DNA of 64,000 bases from Chrysemys picta bellii (taxonomy: Eukaryota; Chordata; Testudines; Emydidae), in NCBI RefSeq assembly GCF_011386835.1, contig NC_088793.1:99680923-99744922 (forward strand), given 5' to 3'. The position numbers and the translations under genes were made by a program. Position 1 is the first letter of the stretch. Every line of letters begins with the position of its first letter. Below the pieces are notes generated by a model. The model ran no database searches and was not told the DNA's origin. It saw nothing but the letters and a program-made list of their open reading frames with translations. This document shows, piece after piece, positions 12,201 through 24,200 of this stretch.

Positions 12201-15200
12201 GGCTTCAGAGCCAAGGGTCAGCATTTTATTTGGATGGTTACCATATAGGCAGTGGCCTACTGTTCATAGTTAGTTGGCACTGAAGTTATTGTTACTAATA
12301 ATTTTGTAAGAGTTTGTTTTACAGCTTTGGAATGAATCGTCTGGCGGCAGGCAGGATGGGGTGGGGCATGGCTAGCACAAGCTGTGCTGCAGCTTTGAAC
12401 CACCTCCGGAAACTACAGACAGGAGGGGAATAGCCCATGTGCATCAGAACTGTGGGATTTTTAGTTTCAGCACTCAATTTTTTAAAATGTTTTTAAAACA
12501 TGATTGTTTGCATAAGTGTATGCTTGTAACAGTGCGTTTACTTAATAATACTTTTGCATGCAAAGTGGTATTATGCATTCATCTGGCCAGTAATTGTAAG
12601 TGTCGAGTAATTGCAAATAGCTAGTAATTCTGGTTAATGTGCATTCAAGTACATATGCAGATATGTGTTCAATTTTGCAGTTGAGCCCCTGTGGATTTAA
12701 TTATGTTTGACTCAATCCTTGTCCGTATAGAATTTTCTCTCTATATCTCTTCATGGCTTCATGTTCCAGGTAGTCCTTTTCTTGACTGAGGTATTTTTTG
12801 AGGAACTCTATCCACAAATTTATATAAGAAGGGTTCTTTACTTAGTCCTCAGATACGGACTCAATACTATCTTCAACTGGTACTCATAAAGCTGACTTCC
12901 ATTTCCTTCAGTTACGATCCTAGGTATCCCGTGTACAAACAATTACTTATACTAGAAAATTTTGGTTTACAAAGTATTTTCTGAACTTTAATGTGTGGGA
13001 AAACTGCAGTGTTCATATGGAATGATCAAGAGATTAAAACTGAAGATAGATAAATGTGTTGGCAGGATTGGACCCAAAAGCATATTTTAGGAAATTGGGC
13101 AATTATAATTTTAAGGTAGATTTATAGCACTTTCACAGCTGCGAAGGAAACCTAACATAATAAGTACTCAGCTATGAAAATATTTACAATTAAGAAACAT
13201 GAACACTCAAATTTGAGGATTAAATAGAGCCAGTTTGCAAAATAAGTCTGAGATTCTTTAATTGTAATGCATTTAACCTAACTGGATAAAGCCCACTATA
13301 TGGATATTTCTACTAGAATAGCTTTCTGATAAATAGTTAAAAGTCGGCATGTACTTTGTCACTATGAGGTTCGAGTGTTAACAACCATTGAGATAAATGG
13401 GGAAGTCATGTGTTTCTCAGAGCTTTCATTTTGTGTGTACAGTCCGTGTACTGCAGCAGTTTATATTCATAAGGCATTCTCTGCACACAGAGTTAGAAAC
13501 CTAATTTTTATATACATAAATAAAAGCTTGAAATCTACAGCAACTCTTTACATTTGTGCCAAAGCATGGAATTCTTGCTGTACATATTTGCATTGCGCTT
13601 AGCTGTAATGCCCCTAGTTATTTTGTACTCTAATATAGCATAAGGCATAGATTTTTCTAGTCTGCTAAGTTCACTTGTACCATTTTTTTCAGTGTATCAA
13701 GTGCAACACTGCTGATGTCAGTGAAGTTGTGCCCATCTGCCTGAAGTCTACTTTAAGACCAAAATATTTATATGTATTTTAAAAATAGCTTCTGAGACCA
13801 AGTATACACTACAAAGTTTTGTCAGCATAGTTATGTCAGTCAGGGGCAGGGGGCAGAGGGGGAAACCACACCCCCTAGGCAGTATAGGTCTGCTGGCAAA
13901 ACCCCCAATCTATACACAGCTATGCCAATAAAAGGGTACTTCTGTCAGCATATTTAGCGCCATTCAAGGAGGTTGAATTGTTATGCCAACAGAAAAACTC
14001 CTTTTGTTAGCATAAGCTGCATTTACACTAGGGGATTCTGCCAATATAGCTAAACCAATGAAGGTATACCACCAAAGCATTTATTATGTAGACAAGGCCT
14101 GTGATAAGACAAAGGATCTGTTTGTCATTGAGCAACTTTCTTTTGTGTTCGAGGTGATGCAACACCTACTTAATAATTGAATTGCCTGCCAATCCTATGT
14201 ACCTATCTTAATTTGAATGTTTTGCATTGTGGAATCTCAGATCAGATTTATAGCTTTGAACACAACAAACTTGCATATGAGAGTTTTATTTACATCCTTT
14301 TTGAGCCTCCATTTCAGAGTTTGGCCAGTAGGGACTATTACACATCTGCATCAATGGGAGTATAGACTCTTTAAAACCTTTTGGTGCATTTTATGGTTAT
14401 AGTATAGTGTTATTCGTGTAAGTAACATGGACTGTAATAAAGTTAATAATGGCATTTGTCACATTTAAAAGGTTTAATGTAAGTTAATAAAAACTGAACA
14501 CCTTGTTTTCCTCAGAGGAGGGCAGCAAGCTAAGGACTCTGCTAAGAAGGAAGAGTGTGAAGAAGAGGAGACAGAAAATGAGCTGTCAACCTTAAACGAA
14601 ACTAGAGGTAACTTAGCAGTAGTTTTATGTCTGGCACTAAGATCTGCAATATAAAAGCCAAAGTGTGCTACTACTTTGTGATTCAGTTTATAGGCCAAAT
14701 TCACTGTTGAAATAAGGAGGCACAATTCCATTGACTTCAAGTGAGTTGTGCCCTTTTATACCAGCAGCATATTTGACGCCTGTGTTTTTTGTCATCTTGT
14801 GGTCAGAGAAGATTGTGCCTAGCACTTTATCACAGCTGTAAAAATGAGCTCTGAATTGAATACTGGCATACAAAGTCTCATTTTAAGATTATTTTTTTCC
14901 GCTGAGTTTGCAAATAGCTGATTGCCCATGCTGAGTTGCATAAATTTAAAATATATCTACTCCACCAAAAAACTATACTGAAAGAATATTAAGGATGCAA
15001 AGTGAAGCACTTCAGAATCAGGGTTTGCCAAAGTTAAGGTTGCCCACACAGCAGCAAAGGGACCTAAGAAAAGGAAATGGGCACCTAATTCCCATTTGCT
15101 TTCAATTGAAGTTGGGCCCCAAATCCAGTTATGCCCCTTTGAAAATTCCAGTCATAGTCCTTTCTTTCATGATTCCTTAACATTATTTCATACCTCATCC

Positions 15201-18200
15201 AATTGGTAGGTTGGACAGTGCACCATGAATGAGGCAGCTGTTCATTTTTTATTTCTGTCCTCATTGTTCAGAGAGTGTACATGAAATAAGGCAATATTCC
15301 TTTGGACACCGCCTCAGTTATTATACATCCCTTCCATCAAGTCTGACCTTGCACCAGCTTTACACTGGTACAATTCCATTTACTTCAGTAAAGTTACTGC
15401 TGATTTACATTGGTAGAAGTCAGAGAAGAGTCAGGCCCATCCTATCTGTTGAGGGCCTAAATGTTAAATTAACATAAATATAGAGTAAAGCCATTGACTT
15501 CAATAGATTTACTCTGGATTACACAGTTGCAATTGTAAACAGATTACAGGCCAAAACAAGGTAAGTGCTAACCCTGTGGGAGCTTTGGGGCTGGAGCACC
15601 CATGGGGAAAAAATGGTTGGTGCTAAGTACCCACTGGCAGCCCCCATATCAGTTCCCCCAAGCGCCTCCTGCCTGCCAGCGGGCTCCACAGATCAGCGCC
15701 TCCCACTCCTTGTGCCTCCCGCCCACCGGGATCAACTGTTTCACGGCTGGCAGGAGGCTCTGATGCGGAGTGGGGAAGAGCGAGGATGCAGCGCGCACTC
15801 AGGGGAAGGGGCGGAACTGAGCAGAAAGAGGTGGGGCGGAAAGAGGCGGGACAGAGGTGGGGCTTTGGGGGAAGGGGTGGAGTGGGGGCGGGGCCTGGGC
15901 AGAGCCAGGAGTCAAGCACCCCCCGGCACTTTGGAAAGTTGGTGCCTGTGGAAGACACACATCTGCAGAACTACAGTCTCTTTCACACCGCACCACAACT
16001 TTAGTCACTGTTTGCTGTCTAAACTGCTCGCTCTCAAATATCATGTGGAAAGAGGCAGTTAGTGTGAATTAGCAAGGGTCAGCCTTGTAAAATGAAAGGG
16101 TGTCTTTTCAGTCAGCTTAAAGAAATAAAGACCATGTCTGCTCCATCATAAAAAACTGATACTCTTTAAAAAAAAAAAATTGATTTCTGAAATATTTTCA
16201 TAGTGTGAGATTCTGTGTTGCGCTCTTAAAGGAGCAGTAAAGAACTCGCAGCCTAGGGGTGGAGGAGCCAAGTTGGCATTAAGTAGGATAACCAGATAGC
16301 AAGTGTGAAAAATCAGGATGGGGGTGGGGGGTAATAGGTGCCTATATAAGAAAAAGCTCCAAATATTGGGACTGTCCCTATAAAATCGGGACATCTGGTC
16401 ACCCTAGCATTAAGCCACTTTTGCACTCCACTGACTGTGGACTAGTCCAGGGCCCATGCATTAATGTAGACAGCCCTATGGATGTATCTAAATTACAGCA
16501 GCCCCACAGGGTTCCCCTCTGGGCTGCAATACTGCCCAGAATCTCTACAGTGCTGATGCTGAAACCCTTCTTCTGACATGCATGCCCCTTTTGTATCCAG
16601 TGGCATGCCTCCTGCCCCAGGGCTTGCAATTGGAGTCCTGCCATAATGCCTGTGTGGAGGAATCCTCCCACGGCCAGAGCTAGGGATTTTAGAGTGGTGT
16701 GAAGGCGCTGGAGCAGTAATGAGAATCTTGCGCATAATGTATTTGCATTATCAGCACTGAGCTAATTAATGCTTAAATCCCAAATCAAGATCTTATATAA
16801 AGGTGGTTTGGTAATTAATTATTGCTAGACTAATTGGCAGAGCACAAGACAGAACCCATAGTACTGATCTTTTTCTGAGTCCTTGGTTATTTTCAACAAA
16901 GTGATCCAAAGGAGCTTGATAGGGTCTGAATTTTCTATAGAGGATTCTGCAGAATTAGATTTGTAAAGTGAGGACACTATTACTTAACATCTATATTTAA
17001 TTACTTAATCTATTCTTCTTCACCTTCTTCTTTTATTTGTATAATGTTGTGGCATGATTTACTAAAAAAATGCTCAGATAGGGAGTAGGTATCTGAGTAT
17101 TATAACGACACTTCATGATGGAGTAACAGGGGTATCTGAATTTGTGCTGACATAGAAGCTGAAATCTCAACCTATAATAACAAAACTAGAGCCCCATGGA
17201 ATTGTGCTCCAGAATCTGATTTTTTTTTTTATTAACAAAAATTATGTTTCGAACCCTCATGGTTGTAGAGAGAACCAGAGTGTAAACTGATCGAATGCCA
17301 TCTGCCTGCTTCTGCAGAAATCCTGAAACAATAGCTCTGAGAGGTGTTACACCATTCATCTCAACCAGAGCCCAGTGGACTCTGCAATTCTCTGGCTGTG
17401 TCGTTTGGCATTTTCCCAAGCTGCTGTGGAATTCACCATTTTGCTGCAGCCAGGCACCCAGTGTGTTGTTTACTTTCTCTACTCTGCCATGATGACACCT
17501 GCCTATAGCAGCCTCTTTTCTCCAGCTTTCCCCACTAGAGGCAGTTAATTTGATTGCAGCACATGCTCCCTGCACTGTTCCATGGAGCTAGCTACCAGCG
17601 GGCTGAGAAACAAGAACTGGAATCCAGCTTGCATCCAGGGAATGGAGGGGACAGAAGTGTAGGCTGTCATCTCTCTCATCCTACTTTTGATGCTTCTTAG
17701 TCACTCAGTTGGGGGACTGGTTACCAAATCACCTGGCAAGAGTTTGTGACTGAATCTTCCTTTTCCCCAAATTTGTAAGCTTTGAACAATTCTCTTACAA
17801 GGCAAGTTTGTCATAATATTTCTTATCAACTTAAATGAAAATCTAGTAAAAATACTGCATAAAAGAAGACTGTGTATACTGTGGATACAGGGCTCAAGAT
17901 AGATGTCTTATTGACCACTAGATTACAGACAGCTAGAGACACTGGGCATAATTCAGAGGTGAGTCTGCCTAAGGAACACGAGAGGGAATGTATGTTGGAG
18001 TCTACACCCTCAAAGTGCGTGTTACAGCATTTTAGACTCCCTTAGCTTTAGAGCTTCTCTTCATGGTAAATGGAACCAAAATAATTACATTGGTTGCAAT
18101 TCACACCTTCAGTTAGGTTGGTTCCAACATTGCGTAGACAAATTCTACCTTACCTGGATTTACACTGACTAGGATGTAATTTACACTTAGTGTCACCTCT

Positions 18201-21200
18201 ACGTGTGGCTCACAGAGTCTGAGTGCAAGGGGAATCCAAGCTAGTTTAGTTTATATGCCAAGGGATTCGGAGAAAAAGGCTCTAGCAATCAGGCCATCTT
18301 CAGTGTCTGTGGTGTGTGAGGTACAGCTTAAATTCAAACATCGATAAGAGAGTTTGAATATAAGAGAAATAAAACAGCAGCAAACCTGTTGGCCACTCCC
18401 AGTAAAACTCAACCTGTAACAAAACGAACTTTTTACATGCATTATTTTTCCCCTGCCTGTATTCAACTATAAACTTTGCAGGGAAAGGATCTAGTTCTCT
18501 AAGGATTTGTAAAGAGCTATAATACATGTGTACACACATACATACAAACACATAAAACTACATTAAAAACCTTAAGGTTGCAATGTCAGCCTTTCACATG
18601 TTAGGCTGTGTCAGAATTAAGCAGATCCCAGCTTCTGGGTTAGGAGAGACAATGCATCGTGGTAGTCACATAGCTGTAGTACATCCAGGGAAATGAAGTC
18701 CAGCGGGGGAGTCCAGCCCATAGAGAGTAGGAACAGGAAGCACCTGAATTGCAGCTCTCATGAGGCACAGTGTCAGCATTTTAAAATGAATAATTAGTTT
18801 TCACTTTTCACTTTTTCAACACACAAAAGAAAAAATGCATGGAAAACAGGCATTTCCCCCCGAAAAAATTAATTGTGTTGAAAACCCAATTTTCTGTCAG
18901 GAACAGTTGATAGAAAATTTTTAGTCAGTTCTTCTGCTCAGTATAGAGGAAATGTTTGGAGATTTTGGCAGCAAGCATCTACAGGCTTTACTGAGCTTGG
19001 GCAAATGGCAATTTTCAGAGTCTTACAACTCTGTAAAATGGGGGTGTATTTTCATGGAGACAGCAAAAGGCACCTAACTTTAGCACTGTCCCCCTACCAA
19101 ATCTCAGGTTCCAGCTCCAAAGCGTGGAGGCACTAGAATGCTGTGAAGAATAGTTGCAGGGGGAGGGGGAATTAGCGTTAGCAAAACTACCTCCCCCCCC
19201 CCCCCCCCCCCCATCCTCTGTTTTAGAAACAGCTGAACTGTTTTTGCTGAAACTTTCTGAAACTGCAGACATTCAGCATGGAAAAAATTCAACTGGAACA
19301 GTTAAAGTTTGACAGTTATAAGCTACTGAAAACAGGCTTTTAATAGGAAGTTTTAGGCAACCTTAACTATCAATGTTGATCTCTCTCTCTCCCTCTCTCT
19401 CTGGTTCAGAACAGGTGGTGGTACTGGGACCTCAGCTTTTGAATTTTGGAACAAGTCTTAGTTTTGGAGCATGCGCTGATAGAGAATAGTATAAAGACAA
19501 TGAATAATAGAAATATCAGTCAGGAAAGGTGAAAATAGGCTGGAGAGACAATGAAAGATTGCACAGTGTAAGGGGGAATAGTATGCAGAGTGGTAGAGAC
19601 ACAAGTGATTACAAAACAGTGTTTAGAGATGCGGGGTGGAGCTACATTTCACTGTGTGCTACCTTCATTCAAAAAATAATTCTAGATTAGTTTCACTCAG
19701 CAATTGGGAAGTGTTTGGTGCCTGAGATTTTAACAAGTTTGTTCCTTCTGTGCTTCCAAGTAGAATGCAGACCTGCTTGAAATGAACACTTGTGTGTTGT
19801 GTTCAGTTTGAGAATACCATCATTTGAGGCCTGCTCTCCACTCTCTCCTCCCACCCCCGCTTCAGACACACATTAATAATCGCTATACTTCTCCAGATTG
19901 CACAGCACTGGCTAGCCTCAAAGCTGGGTTGCCTTTGAGGGAGCCAAGTACTGAACTGTCCTGGTTTGAGTTATGGATGTTTAATGGAAAAAGGAAAATG
20001 GACGTGAAAAACAAACCTCCAAATGGAGGAATTAAACACATTTTCCAAATGAAGTATATAACTAAAAAGCAGAACTGCAGGGCCATTGCAGATATTTATT
20101 TTTCTGTGAAAAACACTGAGAATAGCTGAAAATATTTTCTTAGACATAAATATGGTGTGTCATGGAAATAATAGGCCTGATTTACCAGTGCAGATCTGAT
20201 TTTAACGAAATTACACCACCATAAAACTGGAGTAACTAAGGCCTGGTCTATACATGCAGATTTTGCACCAGCATAATTATTTCGGTTAGGGGTACGATTT
20301 TTTTTTAATCAAAATAGTTATACTGATGCAACCCTAGTGTGGATGCAGTTATATCGGTATAAAGGTGTTGTATAGCAGTATGGTTTGTTCCCCCTTCCCG
20401 AACAGGAGTAGTTATATCAGTACAGAGCATTTTTATGCTATATAAATGTGTCCACCCTAGGGAAATTGCAGTACTTTACACCAGTACAGGTAAAGCAGAA
20501 CCATTTTTTGTGTGGAAGTACATGTGTCAATAATGATGAGGATGTTTTATCGTGACTGATCTTGTTATTCATTGAGAGATTTAATGCTTCTTTGTATCTT
20601 TTATAGACATAGAAGAACCCAGCAGCCAGAAGCCTCTTCCTCAGCCAGTTTTCTTGTCTTCCAAGTTCCAAATCCCATGCCTACCCTTGCGCTGGGAACA
20701 GCAAAGCAAGCTCCTTCCAAGTGTGGCTGGAATCCCTGCCAGTAAAGTTTCCAAATGGAGTACAGATGAGGTAGGTTTACTTTAGAAGGGGATTCAGGGA
20801 ATCCTCGAGGATTCAGTATCACAGCCACAGCATTCTGCTTCTCTTGGTACCAGCTCCTTCAGTGTAAAGTGCACATTAGTGGGATGCTTCCACTGATTGC
20901 ATCTACTCACTGTAGAGCTATCAGAGCCCTAACTTCACTTCATGACAAGTAAATAAAGAGGAAATACTGAAGATAGTTCCTTTATGTACAAATCTATCTC
21001 TGACAGGTGAAAAATGTTTGTCTTTGCTGTTTATCTGCATTTGGGCAAGAGTGTTGGGAGAAAGCTAAGGTTTTTAAAAACTTGTTGGTATGATTTGGTG
21101 GCAGGTTTCTGAATTCATACGGAGTTTACCAGGATGTGAAGAACATGGCAAGGTGTTCAAAGACGAGGTGAGCATGATAAATAAAAAGTTTGAAGTGTTA

Positions 21201-24200
21201 CATTTCCGGATTTCCCTGCAATCTGTAATGGGCTTGCATTCTGCATTGATAGGTTACAGCTTTTACCTGCGGGGTATTTATATACTTAACTTCTGCTACG
21301 TTCTGTCACAGATTCTCAGGCAAAAAAGGACCATTGTGATCATCTTGTCTGACCTCTTGTATAGCAGAGGCCACAGAACTGCCCCAAAGTAGAAAAACAC
21401 CCAGTCTTGATTTAAAAATTGCCAGTGATAGAGAATCCACCACAACTCTTGGTGATTGTTCCAACCCTTCCTCAGGCCAGATTTCCATGGTGGTCCATGG
21501 GAATTTTGCCTGAGTGCAGACTTCAGGATTTGGAGGTGAACTTTTTAAAAGTACTTAAGAACCATTTTCAAATGTCACTTAAGTGCCTACGTGACATATG
21601 GAAATGAGACTTACGTATTTTGAAAAAATTGCCTGTGGTCTCCAATAAGAGTTTTGTTAAGAAACAGAACAAGAAACTATGTTGAAAAATAAATTTAACT
21701 TCAAATTTAAAAAATAAATATAAATGAATGTATCCAAGTGTGCTCACCTGCACAGTAGTACAGCTTTGAGGTCAGTGTGAAATAAATATTGGGAAGGTTA
21801 CATGGTTTTGCATGTCATTGAATGGGCAGTAAAATATATCAAAGATGAGACTTGGAGCGTGATTTTCAGCAAAGCCTTAACCAGCCTTTTTATCCCTGTA
21901 GTTTTGTGGCTGCAAATAACTGTGGTTGCAATTTAAGTCACCTAGACAGAGTTGTGACAGAAATGGAACAGCTCTGTAATAAGTCATGTATATTATATGG
22001 GATCTGGTTGTTGGGATGTTTACTGTATGAAAGTTAGTTTAGTTTGATTGGCAGGGGAGGAAGCAGGAAACAAAACAATGGCTCAAGGTAAGCCACCTCT
22101 TGGTAAACATTTAAGGGTTGTTAAGAGGCAATGCCCAAACTAATAAGATCGTACTTTTTGGTTCCAACCATCTCCTCCTTAGCAAACTGATTTTGAAAAG
22201 CAGAACCAAACTCTTATGAACTGGCAAGAACAAAGGAGCTCTGGCTGGATTAAAAGGGACTCTCAAGCGTAGGTAGTTGTTCAGGGACACCAGACTGAAA
22301 CAGACATACCTACTAGGGGTGTCTGAAGAAGTTAGGCCTGGCTAGCCTACCATCAAGGAGATATGTGAAAGAGAGAGAGAGGTTGGTCCATTGGGTAAAA
22401 GAGGGGGCACCAACATGGGCTGTGCTTTGAGCAGGTTCTGATCTGGTAGATATGCTCTAAGGTGGGCACATTTACTGAATCGGGTCCTGCCGATGAGGTG
22501 GGGGGTAATGCCGACTTTGTGAATCCCACTGGGGCTTAAACATGATTTCAGGCTGCTCGATGGTGCCAGGACTGAGGCAGTTGTGTGCCTGGCCACGGCG
22601 AAAAGTTTAGGTACCTTGGGGACTTTACCAGTGGAAACCTAGGCATCCAGGGTGTTTAGGCGCCTGAAGGATTAGATGGCAGCTGAGCAGGGGTTTTTGA
22701 GGATCTAAATTTGGACTTAGGCACCTGTGTTCCCTTTGTTGTTTTAACAACATTCTTTTTCTCTAAATGCTTTGGTCTGGATCTACAAAAGTACTTAGAT
22801 GACTAAGTCCCGTTTTGAAGTTCCACTGCAATCCACAAAACTCCTGCTGAGCTGCTGCCGAAGCCTGTAGGCACCTCACTCAGAACCTGTTTTTGCTGTA
22901 AAATTTCCCTAGGCACCATTGTGTCTGCCTCTGGGCATGCATACTACTGCTTCCCTCTAGGGCAAGGCTATCTCCTGCCTAAGCTCCCCAATCCCTAGGA
23001 TGTTTTGTGTGGAGTTAGGAGGCCTCTGGACACACCTACTGCATTGGGCCCCACACACAAAGGATTGCCTATCTTCCCCCCAGGTCATGGAGATAGGCAT
23101 CTAAGTCTGGGCTGCAGGGAGGCACCTGTCTGTCTGAGGGGAAGGGCTTAGGCCACACCCCTGGTATCTGCATCTCTCACTGGCTGCCTTGCCTAGCATG
23201 CTAGCTTTATGGATTGAATTCAAAGGCTCCTAACTCAGGCTTTGTGGATCTCAGTGTTGTTCCTCTGAGTTTTCCAGGCTTCTAGGCATGCAACGCTGAG
23301 GATCACAATGCCTGAGTCCCTTTGTAGATCTGGGCCTTTGTTCCTACTGTTAAAAAATGCTTTAAGTCATCTGACTGTTCACTGTATTCACCACTGGTCA
23401 CAGACTCCTGGCGGGAAGAACCACAGATGCCAAACCCAGGTGGACCTGCTGAGTAGACAGTTTATGCCCAGCCTAGACAAGTGAGAGTTGTGAAATTCTG
23501 ACACCTTAGGGGGTGCTTGCCGAGAGACCAGAAAGGGTCTCTAGTCCTGCAGAGGTGCAGCTGGCACTCTAACTATGACAAGTATGTCAGATAGCGCCAC
23601 AGTATCTTGATGGCTACATGACCTAAAATTCACTCCATTGTTTGCACCACAAACGTAGACAACACGTGCCTCCTCGTACTGGGGGGCACAATCTAAAGGG
23701 GAGGACACGTGATGGCCCCATGTGTGTCCTCTGCCCAGCTCCCACTGTGCCCAGCCCAGGGACGCTGTGTTCTCCCTACCCCACATTATGGGGAGTGTGT
23801 GTATGTCTGTCCTTCTCCCACTGCACACACACCCCAAGGCACATTCAGCTGTTCTCCCTGGCAGCTGGCCCGGGCCAGGAGCAGGACCGAGTCGCTTCTC
23901 ATTTGGCGGAAGCTGGCCGCTCTGGGTTGCTGACTCAGTGCAGCGCAGCAGCTGCCTAAGAGAGCCTGGCTGGGGAGGCAGCAGTGGTGGTAGGCCACCC
24001 CATGCCCAGGCCCAGCTGCTGGGGATGGACTGAGTGAGCTGGAAACGTACCGAGGCAGAGTAGGGGAAGAGGGGACTCTGGTCAACTCAGCCCCTATCCC
24101 CAGCATCCTGGCCGGGGGTAGCCCGCCACCAAACGCCCCAGCCAGGCTCTCTCAGGCAGCCCCTGCACTGCACAGAGCAGCGACCTTGAGAGACCAGTCT

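Noticed and set aside
15565..16062. 165-codon plus frame and several overlapping frames
   Set aside because: GC-rich repeat with long open frames on both strands due to composition; no domain.
19015..19292. Minus-strand frames with poly-Gly
   Set aside because: Produced by a 20-bp C run.
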